A DNA stretch of 64,000 nt from Planctomycetaceae bacterium. GTDB taxonomy: Bacteria > Planctomycetota > Planctomycetia > Planctomycetales > Planctomycetaceae. This document shows, in pieces, positions 7,133-15,025 of this stretch. The position numbers and the translations under genes were made by a program. The notes beneath the pieces are model-generated. The model was not told the origin of the DNA, made no database searches, and was given only the letters and a program-made list of their open reading frames with translations. Within the stretch, counting starts at the first letter, position 1. Each line of letters opens with the position of its first letter. Where the stretch lies: contig JAKFWA010000053.1 of NCBI GenBank assembly GCA_021732995.1, forward strand, positions 29,202-93,201. The letters run 5' to 3'.

Positions 7133-9130
7133 ATGACGCCTACCAGTCCGTTGTTCACACGACTCATGAAGTCGCCCAAACTGCCTTCAGTTCCGGCAGT
7201 GGCGGTGCGCTTGCTTGAGCAGACGCGGGATCCCGACACCAATCCCAAGGACATTGCGAACACGATCAAGATGGATCCGGGTCTCGCCGTGAAGATCCTG
7301 AAGTCGGCGAACTCGTCGTACTTCAGCTTCAAATCCGAAGTGAGAACGATTGAACAAGCTTTGCCGCTGATCGGCGGGACCGCGATTACCTCGCTGGCGC
7401 TCAGCTTCTCGCTGGCTAACGAAGCGATCACCGACGAACGAGTCGCCAAGCATTACCAGCGTTACTGGCTGCAATCCATTGTGCAGGCTTCGGCGGCGGA
7501 GTGCCTGGCCAAGTGCCTCGGTTCAATGCACGGCAGCGAATTCTTCATGACCTGCCTGCTGATCGACCTCGGTCAATTGGCGCTGCTGAAAGTCCTGAGA
7601 AACGAATACTTGCCGTTCCTCGATAGTGCCGAACAATGCGGCCGGCTGCTGCATGAACTGGAAGGGGAGACCCTGAAGTTCTCGCACGTCGATGTCGGCT
7701 ATCATCTGATGACTGAGTGGAAGCTGCCCGCCGCGATGGTGCAGGCGACTCAGTTCCATCACGGTTCCATTGAAGAACTGGATGCTCTGACAGACGGCGC
7801 CCCGCTGGCTCGTGCCGCGGCTATGGCGGCCACAGTCGGAGACTACTTCTGCGGTTCGCATCCTGGTCCCGCGTTGCTGCGCTTGCGCGAGCTGGGTGAA
7901 CGCTTCTTCAAACTCGATCAACGCGCCTTGTCGACGTTCCTGAATCAGGTGGATCAACGCGCCAAGGCGGTCGGTGAATTGCTTTCGACCAGCACGGCCG
8001 AACTGGCCAGCGCCGACGATCTGATGGCTCAAGCCTGCGATCAATTGGCCGAACTGTCGGTGCAGCAAGAGGCCGAACGTCGTGAATCGGCCGCTCGTCA
8101 GCATCAGATGGAGAGCGAGAAGCAGAAGCTCGAAACGCAGAACGAACAACTCAAGCAGCAGGTGCTGCGAGATCCTCTGACCGGCGTCTACAACCGTCGC
8201 TTCTTTGATGAAGTACTGACGAACGACATTCGACGTTCCTGCCGCGAAAAGGAAGCGCTGGCGGTGTTGTTCATCGATGCCGATCACTTCAAGAAGATCA
8301 ACGACAACTACGGCCACAAGTTCGGCGATCAGGTCCTGATGAAGATTGCGTCCACGCTGCAGGACAACGTGCGTGGCAGCGACACGGTGGCTCGTTACGG
8401 CGGCGAGGAGTTTGTGATTCTCACCGGCCATGTCACCGAGCAGGGCATCAAGATCTTCGCTGAACGCATTCGTGCCGCGATCGAAGCTGAGAACATGATG
8501 TTCGGCAGCGAGCGGGTGGTGATCACGGTCAGCATTGGTGCGGCGATCGCCGTTCCAACGGAAGGAGACGAGAACTTCTTCGCTCGTCTCGTCGAGACTG
8601 CCGATGCCGCGATGTACGAGTCCAAGCGACGTGGCCGCAATCGCGCCACGATCCATTCGTTGACGAGTGATTTCGAACGCGACCTCGCTCACATGTCGGG
8701 TCAGTGCCGTCTGAGTCACTGGCTGCTCGAGCGTAAGATCATCGACTCTGCGCTGATGTACGACCTCGCGCAGAAAGCCCGGCCAGGCGCGACGCTGGTG
8801 GGAGAACTGGCTGTCGATAAACAATGGCTGACGCGTGAAGATCAGAAGCGGATTCTGGAAGTCCAGGAACAATCTGGCGAGCGGTTTGGGAGCATTGCCA
8901 ATCAGCTCAAGCTGTTGACCGAACGACAGGTCGGCTGCCTGCTGGCTGAACAGGCCGAAAGCGCCGAACTGGCCATCCAGATTCTGGTCAAGCAGGGGGC
9001 TGTCGAAGCTGCAGAAGGCGAGACGCTGCTGGACTGTTTCCTCGCCGAACGCACCGAGTTCGTGGCCGCGTCCCTGAAACGCGGCTCGGAAGCCGTGCCG
9101 GCTGCTCATGAATCAATCGGCACTGTTTAA
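7133..9130 (+). CDS. HDOD-GGDEF diguanylate cyclase-like regulator
   Basis: The start ATG follows GAGGAG (7118-7123); the protein is 665 aa, cytoplasmic, without membrane segments. Residues about 10-210 form an HDOD domain (LPSVPAVAVRLLEQ, ANTIKMDPGLAVKILKSANS, IEQALPLIGGTAI). A coiled linker of about residues 300-350 (QQEAERRESAARQHQMESEK) follows, then a GGDEF domain with DPLTGVYNRRFFDE, FIDADHFKKINDNYGHKFGD and the active-site GGEEF at residues 423-427. An RxxD inhibitory site (RGSD 414-417) sits five residues upstream, so it is probably an active, product-inhibited c-di-GMP synthase. The last 140 residues are helical and not assigned. The HDOD sensor input is unknown. Confidence 0.93.
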   Translation: MTPTSPLFTRLMKSPKLPSVPAVAVRLLEQTRDPDTNPKDIANTIKMDPGLAVKILKSANSSYFSFKSEVRTIEQALPLIGGTAITSLALSFSLANEAITDERVAKHYQRYWLQSIVQASAAECLAKCLGSMHGSEFFMTCLLIDLGQLALLKVLRNEYLPFLDSAEQCGRLLHELEGETLKFSHVDVGYHLMTEWKLPAAMVQATQFHHGSIEELDALTDGAPLARAAAMAATVGDYFCGSHPGPALLRLRELGERFFKLDQRALSTFLNQVDQRAKAVGELLSTSTAELASADDLMAQACDQLAELSVQQEAERRESAARQHQMESEKQKLETQNEQLKQQVLRDPLTGVYNRRFFDEVLTNDIRRSCREKEALAVLFIDADHFKKINDNYGHKFGDQVLMKIASTLQDNVRGSDTVARYGGEEFVILTGHVTEQGIKIFAERIRAAIEAENMMFGSERVVITVSIGAAIAVPTEGDENFFARLVETADAAMYESKRRGRNRATIHSLTSDFERDLAHMSGQCRLSHWLLERKIIDSALMYDLAQKARPGATLVGELAVDKQWLTREDQKRILEVQEQSGERFGSIANQLKLLTERQVGCLLAEQAESAELAIQILVKQGAVEAAEGETLLDCFLAERTEFVAASLKRGSEAVPAAHESIGTV

Positions 9131-9132
9131 CG

Positions 9133-9168
9133 AAGAAGGCTCGCGACGTTTCCGTCACGAGCCTTCTT
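9133..9168. terminator. Bidirectional terminator
   Basis: A 16-bp stem with one imperfect pair (9133-9148 with 9153-9168, loop TTTC) lies between two convergent genes. The AAGAAGG/CCTTCTT ends provide A/T tracts on both strands. Confidence 0.85.
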
Positions 9169-9203
9169 GAACTTTCTGCTGCACGCTTTACGCGTATCCC
9201 AAA

Positions 9204-10547
9204 CTAGTAAGCCCAACTGGGTCGGGCGGCCAGCATCGGGGGAATGGCGGAAGCCGTGCGGCTGAAGCGGCAGTCATTGCAGCCCACTCGCCACTCGCCG
9301 ATGACAGGAGCGCGGTAGCCCCAGGACTTGAGAGCACAACCTGAGTCGCAGGACGAACGGCAAGGTGCAATCACTTTGCAGCACGATGTGACTGGAGCAC
9401 AGGCTGGCGCGCAGACCGGAGCTGGCGGGCAGGGGTTGTAGACGGGAACCTTCTGCATCACCTTCTTCTCGACCATGTGACACACAGGCACCGAGACTTC
9501 ACGCTCAACGCACACTGGCGTGCAGACGGTTTCCTGAATGACCTTCTCGCGTGGCACGCAGACCATCTTGCAGACGGTGACTTCAACGTTCCGCGTGATC
9601 GGCACGCAGGTCACGACGTCGAACTTGCGAACGCGTTCTTCCTTCTTCCAGTCGCAGACCTTACGCATGCAACTGCGTTCTTCTGGCTTCCACACGCACT
9701 CTTCGTACTCGTAAGGCACTTCGCGGCAGACCAGCGAGCAGGTCTTGACCTTGCGAACCTGAACTTCAGGCTTGCAGACGGTGAAGTGCACTTCGCGCTC
9801 TTCTTCGAAGGGCTTGCACTCGTTGACCATGTAAGGCACTTCACGCTCGACGATCTTCGGCACCCACACCTTTTGAGTGCAGGCGACTGGCTGGCATGCC
9901 GGCTGGCAGGGAGCACAACTGCCACACGGGGCAACAGCTACCTGGCAGGGAGCGGGTTGAACCGGTCGGTCTTCCCAGTGGCCCTGATCTTCACACACCT
10001 TGCGGCTCAGTTGGACGGGAACCGAACGCCAGACGGTGACCTTCTCCTTGCGGACCTCGTTGTGAGGCACATGGATCGTGTACTGCTGGTCGACTTCGTT
10101 CCAGACCTGTTCGGTCACGGTACGCTTGCCCTGACGCTTCTCGCGATAAGGCACCTGCACGACAAACTTCTGCTCGACTTCACGCCAGACCGGTACGTCG
10201 ACCCAGCACTTCTCTTCAGTCGGAGTCACCTTGCGTTCGTAGCTCACGACTTCACGCATCTGCTTCTCTTCCTGGCGAACGTACTCGTTCACCATCACTT
10301 TGCGCTCGACAACCTGACGGCTGATCTCGGTCACGTTGACCTTGCGCTTTTCCGTGGTCCACTGCGGGACCATGATCGTCCGTTCGACTTCTTTCCATTC
10401 GCAGACTGGAGCCGGAGCCGGCTGACAGGGAGCTGGCCCGCAAACCGGGGCCGGCGCACACGTCGGTCCGCACGAGTTGCAATGATCCGCGCGACCTACG
10501 CCTGCCAGTGAGGCGAGGACGGCCGCTACCAACGCGATGTGCTTCAT
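9204..10547 (-). CDS. YTV-type cysteine-rich cell-wall protein 1
   Basis: AAAGGA at spacing 5 favours the second ATG (10547), giving 447 aa. It has a signal peptide (MKHIALVAAVLASLAGVGRA). The mature protein is Cys/Pro-rich at both ends (CNSCGPTCAPAPVCGPAPC; CPPAPVCAPACAPVTSCC). Between them is a long run of short degenerate repeats of the form R/K-x-V-P-Y/V-x-V/E, for example EVEQKFVVQVPYREKRQGKR and EERSCMRKVCDWKKEERVRK. This pattern matches the planctomycete YTV-repeat proteins reported from cell-wall fractions of this phylum, where disulfide bonding is thought to be structural. The VPY-type repeats are more diverged than in the second copy at 55426-56757. Extracellular wall location is inferred from the family. 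Confidence 0.8.
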   Translation of the reverse strand: MKHIALVAAVLASLAGVGRADHCNSCGPTCAPAPVCGPAPCQPAPAPVCEWKEVERTIMVPQWTTEKRKVNVTEISRQVVERKVMVNEYVRQEEKQMREVVSYERKVTPTEEKCWVDVPVWREVEQKFVVQVPYREKRQGKRTVTEQVWNEVDQQYTIHVPHNEVRKEKVTVWRSVPVQLSRKVCEDQGHWEDRPVQPAPCQVAVAPCGSCAPCQPACQPVACTQKVWVPKIVEREVPYMVNECKPFEEEREVHFTVCKPEVQVRKVKTCSLVCREVPYEYEECVWKPEERSCMRKVCDWKKEERVRKFDVVTCVPITRNVEVTVCKMVCVPREKVIQETVCTPVCVEREVSVPVCHMVEKKVMQKVPVYNPCPPAPVCAPACAPVTSCCKVIAPCRSSCDSGCALKSWGYRAPVIGEWRVGCNDCRFSRTASAIPPMLAARPSWAY

Positions 10548-11044
10548 CATTGTCCTTTCAGAAGCCACGAGCTGGGACAAACTGGGATAGGGACGTCCTC
10601 AAACCAGAGGCCCGTCCTGTTGTTAAGTGTGGAATGCCCCGAGCTGGCTCGCGCGCCCTTGGAGGCGTCTGGAGCAACCGTTCTCAGGCGAAAGATGTCT
10701 GCTCTAACGCTACCAAGGCAGCACTCGCGGCTTTCCAGATGATTGGCGGTGTCCCGACCGCGCCACTCATCTTGCCTTGATTGTGCATTTTGTCAGTGCA
10801 GGTGAGAAGCGGCTGAATGGTCAAACTGCGATGAATTTGTCGATTGTGCCGATTTGGGCGTGTGCGTTTGACCGGGTTCGGATTGATTCCGACGAGGCTT
10901 GAGTGGCGGGAGAGACCCGTGGGCGGCGACGGACAATCGCACGAATGGCAACCAGCGGATCGAGCGCCATTACCTCTTGTGTCTCGCATCAGCAGAGGGG
11001 CGGCGGCGCGTCTTCTCTGGCGGGATCGAGTCTATAAACGACCA
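10548..11044. other. Intergenic region, no gene seen
   Basis: About 500 bases between the YTV gene start and the rpmB terminator. It presumably carries the YTV promoter; nothing else stands out. Confidence 0.45.
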
Positions 11045-11093
11045 AAGGGCGAAGCCTCTGGTGAGCAGGTTGCTCAGCAGAAACTTCGCCCTT
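11045..11093 (-). terminator. Hairpin downstream of rpmB
   Basis: A 10-bp outer stem (AAGGGCGAAG 11045-11054 with CTTCGCCCTT 11084-11093) contains an inner GAGCA/TGCTC stem. It lies just past the rpmB stop in the transcription direction; the T tract is weak. Confidence 0.6.
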
Positions 11094-11143
11094 ACGGCAA
11101 GAGTGCGACCGGGGGACGTGTGTCCGAGCGAGTCGCGACTATG

Positions 11144-11422
11144 CTAGTTCGTAGCGGCGGCAGCCACAGCGGCATCGCTGAAGGCGGCGCGCTTGACCGG
11201 CTTGGTGATCTTGTTGGAACGGATGCACTTGGTGCAGACGCGAACACGTTTCGCGCCTTCATCCGTTTGTGCATGGACGTACTGCAAGTTCGGGTAGAAG
11301 TGACGCTTGGTCTTACCCGTTGTCTTGCGACCGTTACCGCCGAGGTACTTCGGCTTACCACGCTGTTCCAGCTTGTTGCCGCGACCGGCTTTCTTTCCAC
11401 AGACCTGACAAATGCGGCTCAT
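11144..11422 (-). CDS. rpmB: 50S ribosomal protein L28
   Basis: This 92-aa ribosomal protein starts at the ATG at 11422 (MSRICQVCGKKAGRGN). Two CxxC pairs (C5/C8 and C63/C66) are zinc-binding and mark a C+ type L28. The core KRHFYPNLQYVHA and RVRVCTKCIRS are diagnostic. The C-terminal KRAAFSDAAVAAAATN is an Ala-rich extension. It is a single gene, not next to rpmG, and a hairpin follows it. Confidence 0.96.
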   Translation of the reverse strand: MSRICQVCGKKAGRGNKLEQRGKPKYLGGNGRKTTGKTKRHFYPNLQYVHAQTDEGAKRVRVCTKCIRSNKITKPVKRAAFSDAAVAAAATN

Positions 11423-11565
11423 TTTCCGCCCCTGACTCAATACGAAGGATACTCTGCAAAACCCCACATTCATAGGGATTTCGCCCCGCGGGCGGCCTAT
11501 TGCAAACCCGGAAAGGGGCGGAGAGCATAGCAGATGAGACCGGAGCGCCAAGTTCGGGCCACCGC

Positions 11566-11937
11566 CTACACGCCGGACGGCACCCACTTCTCGATCTTTA
11601 CGTTCAACGCCTCGGTGGTAAACGGCTTCACCAGGTAGTCCGAGACGCCGGCTTCAATCGCCGTAACGACTCGCGTGCGTTCGGCTTCCGTGGTCACCAT
11701 GATCACTGGGATCTGCGTATTGACGGACCGAATTTTCTTCAGAAACGTCAGTCCGTCCATAACCGGCATGTTCCAGTCGGTCATGATGAGATCGAACGGT
11801 TCGGAGCTGAACTTGTCGAACGCGACCTGGCCGTTTTCGGCTTCAATGACGTTCTCGGCCACGATTCCCAACTTGGCCAGGCAACGCTTTTGAATAGCAC
11901 GCATGGTCCCTGAGTCGTCTACCAGCAAGATTCTCAT
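11566..11937 (-). CDS. CheY-like response regulator
   Basis: This 123-aa stand-alone receiver domain starts MRILLVDDSGTMRAIQ. The acidic pair D7/D8, phosphoacceptor D54 (MTDWNMPVMDG), switch residue T82/T83 (VIMVTTEAE) and K104 (YLVKPF) are all present, so it should be phosphorylated by a histidine kinase. There is no output domain, as in CheY. It follows a cheX gene by 155 bases on the same strand; CheX is a CheY-P phosphatase, so the two are likely a functional pair acting in motility or another signalling output. Confidence 0.93.
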   Translation of the reverse strand: MRILLVDDSGTMRAIQKRCLAKLGIVAENVIEAENGQVAFDKFSSEPFDLIMTDWNMPVMDGLTFLKKIRSVNTQIPVIMVTTEAERTRVVTAIEAGVSDYLVKPFTTEALNVKIEKWVPSGV

Positions 11938-12092
11938 AGCTCGCCGAACCCCTCTAAAAGCAAAGCCTCTGAACGCAAATCACAGGTGGCAGCAGGCCGG
12001 TCGGAAGCGCTACGGGACGAGAACTCCCCGCTTCCAGCGCGGAAAATCAGTCAGTGTTCGATGTTAAGTGGCTGTGGTGACAGCAGTTGCCG

Positions 12093-12596
12093 TCAGCAGA
12101 CGGCAGCCTTCCTGCTGACGCTGGCGAGATCGCCGCCCAGGCGTGTGTCAAAGCCGACGTCGATGGCCATCTCGCCCCACGGCGTCTGAAAACCGACCGA
12201 GATTGGTGTCACGTCGCCGGGGAAGTAGATCTGCTGATTCTTCCCGACGACGACATTCGGCAGACCGAGCGACAGATTCAAATCGGGCATCTGAGCCTTC
12301 GCGCCACCAGCGATCATGTTGCTGAGTTCGCCGACTGCGTCCACGACTTCGGCGTTGACCTCGTTGTAGCTGACCAGCAGTAGTCGTTCTGCGCATTTGA
12401 ACGCGACTGGCCGCGACAAGCTGAATACCAGGCTTCCCACGTGCTTTCCGGACAGGCCAATGATGGCGGAGACTTCGTGGGTGGGCTCGTTCTTGTTCTT
12501 CAAAGCCAGCGACTTGCGAGTGACCGGGCAGTCGAGCATCGTATTAAAGACATTGGCAGTTGACTCAATGAAGTGATTGATAAACGAAACGTCCAT
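12093..12596 (-). CDS. cheX: CheX-type CheY-P phosphatase
   Basis: The 167-aa protein begins MDVSFINHFIESTANVFNTM. The CheC/CheX/FliY signature is visible as VVDAVGELSNMIAGGAKA with the catalytic E90 and N93 (E-x-x-N) of the CheX type, and only one such motif is present, as in CheX. The flanking folds FINHFIESTANVF and PISVGFQTPWGEMAIDVGF fit the family. It is likely to dephosphorylate the CheY-like regulator encoded directly downstream. No other chemotaxis gene is in the window. Confidence 0.88.
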   Translation of the reverse strand: MDVSFINHFIESTANVFNTMLDCPVTRKSLALKNKNEPTHEVSAIIGLSGKHVGSLVFSLSRPVAFKCAERLLLVSYNEVNAEVVDAVGELSNMIAGGAKAQMPDLNLSLGLPNVVVGKNQQIYFPGDVTPISVGFQTPWGEMAIDVGFDTRLGGDLASVSRKAAVC

Positions 12597-12929
12597 TGAC
12601 CGCGTCTCCGCCGAAACTGCCCGACTTGATGACTAAGTAGCCCGACCCTAGCTTCCAGGAAGCCACGGGCGTCACCAGAAACTAGCATGGAAACGGATTG
12701 CGGCACTCCGCCAGCGGGTGGAATCCCTCTGGGGTTTTCAGATGCCGAGTTTTACCTCAGACCCCGCGTCGGAAACCCCGGAGGGGAGATGCCGCGGGAT
12801 TCAGGTTCCTCACCGCTCCACCGGTAGAAACTTTGCGGAACGATGCCTAACATGCCGTCCGCATTGATCTCGAGACCAGTCGTCCGGTCCGGGTCGAACC
12901 ACCTCGTACTCGCGAAGCCTTGTCCAGCC

Positions 12930-13580
12930 ATGTCGATCGCTCGTGCTGAAAAGCTGAAGGTAGATCTCACCGACAAGTGGGTTATTGTTGACGCGAACAT
13001 TCCCGAACTGCGCCGCTTTGTGGGCCTGTCCGGCAAAGTGAAGACCGTCAATATGAACTGTCGCGCTCTGGTAGAGTTCGACGGTCCGGCAGACATCGGT
13101 TGGTACGATATCGACACCACCTTCCTGCGAGTCGTCGACGCTCCGCTGCCGAAGGCTGCTCCGGCTGAGAAAGCCGAGAAACCCGCCGCTGAAAAGCCGG
13201 CCGCGACTAAACCCGCTGCCGGCAAGAGCCCGCTGGAGATGGCTCGCGCTCAGGGTGCCCAGAAGCCGGGTGGAGGCGGACCATCGCCACTGGAACTGGC
13301 ACGTGCTCAGGCTGCGAAGAAGGAAGGCGGAGAACCCGCCGCCGCTCCGGCCAAGAAGCTGTCGCCGCTGGAACTGGCTCGCCAGCAGGGTGCTGTGAAA
13401 GCCGGTGGTGGCGCGCCTGCCGCCGCTGCACCAGCGGAAGCTCCCGCAGCCGCACCTGCCTCGGCAGAATCAGCTCCCGCTCCCGCCGCTGAGAAGAAGG
13501 CTCCGCCAGTCGGCGCGGACGGCAAAAAGCTTTCTCCGCTGGAACTCGCCCGCATGCAAGGCGCCGTGAAGCCCAAGTAG
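12930..13580 (+). CDS. Planctomycete protein with four SPLELAR-type motifs
   Basis: Starting at the ATG at 12930 the protein has 216 aa (MSIARAEKLKVDLTDKWVIV). Residues 1-68 form a compact domain (VDANIPELRRFVGLSGKVKT, MNCRALVEFDGPADIGWYDI) that looks like a small SH3-like barrel. The rest is Ala/Pro/Lys-rich and probably disordered. It carries four copies of a short amphipathic motif S-P-L-E-[LM]-A-R-x-Q-[GA]-A near residues 99, 118, 145 and 201, spaced by linkers of 10-45 residues. Such repeated short helices suggest multivalent binding or scaffolding, but no partner is known. It is divergent from cheX. Confidence 0.8.
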   Translation: MSIARAEKLKVDLTDKWVIVDANIPELRRFVGLSGKVKTVNMNCRALVEFDGPADIGWYDIDTTFLRVVDAPLPKAAPAEKAEKPAAEKPAATKPAAGKSPLEMARAQGAQKPGGGGPSPLELARAQAAKKEGGEPAAAPAKKLSPLELARQQGAVKAGGGAPAAAAPAEAPAAAPASAESAPAPAAEKKAPPVGADGKKLSPLELARMQGAVKPK

Positions 13581-13878
13581 TCGTCAACGATTAACCATCG
13601 ACCTGACTGCTGGAACGCTCTCGATTCGTGGTGCCATGCCTGGATGTGGTGCGAACAGTCCGTGCGTTTGCAATCAAGCGGTTGCTCGCAGGTCGTCAGC
13701 ACTGCGTCAGTCGTCCAGAAATCGGGCCAACGCGAGCTCGATTCCATTTGATCTCGAACGGACACCGAGGCGTTAGCGTGGCCTGTTGTTCGGGCCGGAC
13801 TTCTGACAATTGCGCGCAAATGATTACAGTGCGACTGCTCGTGGGCTCCTTTTCCCTGTTACGGCAGACCGTTGAGAT

Positions 13879-14670
13879 ATGGAAAACGTCATTGCGCTGA
13901 TCGCCCTGACCGCGATGGAAATCGTGCTGGGCATCGACAACATCATCTTCATCGCGATCCTTACGGACCGGCTGGCACCCGAGGAACGCAGTCTGGGACG
14001 CAAGCTGGGACTTGCGCTGGCGCTCGTGACGCGCATCATGCTGTTGTTCAGCCTGTCGTGGATTCTGGGCCTGAAAGCAGACATCTTCCAATGGACGGAC
14101 ATCGGTCTGCCAGAATCGATCTTCGTGCCGGAGACCGGCTGGTTCGAACATCCCGAAGAGGCTCGCGGCGTTTCAGTGCGAGACCTAATTCTGTTCATCG
14201 GTGGCCTGTTCCTGATCGGCAAGACCGTGCACGAGATTCATGGGCTGATGGATCACGACGCTCATCACTCGACCGAGGGCAAAAAGGCCGCCACGCTGAA
14301 AAGCGTCGTCACGCAGATTGCCATCCTGGATATTGTGTTCTCGCTGGACTCCGTGATTACGGCCGTCGGCATGGTCAAGCAGATCTGGGTTATGGTCGCC
14401 GCCGTGATCGCCGCTGTCGGTGTTATGATCTGCTTCGCGGATCGCATCAGTGGTTTCGTATCGCGCCATCCGACGTTGAAGATGTTGGCGCTCAGCTTCC
14501 TGATGCTGATCGGTGTGATGCTGGTCGCTGAAGCCGCCGGCACACACATCGAGAAAGGCTATGTCTACTTTGCGATGGCGTTTTCGCTGCTGGTTGAAAT
14601 GCTCAACCTGCGGATGAAGACCAAGCAGACGGCGGTTGCTCCCGAGAAACTCGCGACTCCCGGCGGCTAG
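13879..14670 (+). CDS. TerC family integral membrane protein
   Basis: This 263-aa protein has about seven hydrophobic segments. TerC motifs are present: TAMEIVLGIDNIIFIAIL at the N-terminus and ILDIVFSLDSVITAVGMV midway, with acidic residues inside membrane helices. These two inverted-repeat motifs are thought to bind metal (manganese or calcium) in TerC/MntY-like exporters. A charged loop rich in His/Asp (HEIHGLMDHDAHHSTEGKK) separates the halves. The C-terminus is a basic tail. Family assignment is confident; the transported ion is not determined. Confidence 0.92.
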   Translation: MENVIALIALTAMEIVLGIDNIIFIAILTDRLAPEERSLGRKLGLALALVTRIMLLFSLSWILGLKADIFQWTDIGLPESIFVPETGWFEHPEEARGVSVRDLILFIGGLFLIGKTVHEIHGLMDHDAHHSTEGKKAATLKSVVTQIAILDIVFSLDSVITAVGMVKQIWVMVAAVIAAVGVMICFADRISGFVSRHPTLKMLALSFLMLIGVMLVAEAAGTHIEKGYVYFAMAFSLLVEMLNLRMKTKQTAVAPEKLATPGG

Positions 14671-14839
14671 CCCGTATTGCGTAGGGTGGGACCAGCATTC
14701 GAGGCCGTCATCTGGTGGGCCGGCGCGATCGAGCCCTGTTGTCAGCGGGGGCCAACCGTCGAGGCTAGCTTCCGTCGAATGCGCAGGCCCACCAAGGCGT
14801 CGCGATCGCTTGTACTACCCTACAACTCCCGGCGGTTAG
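14656..14839. mobile_element. MITE-like insertion with 15-base direct repeats
   Basis: The last 15 bases of the terC-like gene, including its stop (ACTCCCGGCGGCTAG, 14656-14670), recur at 14825-14839 with one change. Between them is a roughly 154-base segment with near-terminal inverted ends (GTAGGGT 14681-14687 and ACCCTAC 14817-14823) and internal inverted GGTGGGCC-type repeats. This looks like a short non-coding element flanked by a target-site duplication. It encodes nothing. Confidence 0.55.
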
Positions 14840-14867
14840 TGCCTTGTCGCAGCAAAGATTGGCACCC
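14838..14867. repeat. Dispersed repeat half-site
   Basis: This stretch matches the arms of the inverted repeat at 5270-5376 (AGTGCCTTGTCGCAGCAA, then GGCACCC). It is a solitary copy next to the MITE-like segment. Confidence 0.6.
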
Positions 14868-15025
14868 AAAACTAAATCTAGGTTGTGACAGAAATCTGGC
14901 TCTGCTGAGGTCGTATCGCGGCGTTGCAGAGCCATGTTGTGGCGTTTTTGAAGTGCAGATAGAGTGCCGCGCTTATTTGCCGGGCGATGGATCGCCCCGG
15001 AATACGTTTCTTTGAGCGGCGGGCG

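Noticed and set aside
7523..9109. Long minus-strand open frame opposite the HDOD-GGDEF gene
   Set aside because: It is the high-GC antisense shadow of a clear HDOD-GGDEF protein and shows no domain of its own.
9477..10511. Plus-strand open frame opposite YTV protein 1
   Set aside because: It mirrors the repeat codons of the YTV gene and gives a low-complexity His/Leu/Asp-rich product without family features.
10844..11530. 228-aa plus-strand frame across rpmB
   Set aside because: It overlaps the confident minus-strand L28 gene and looks like random translation.
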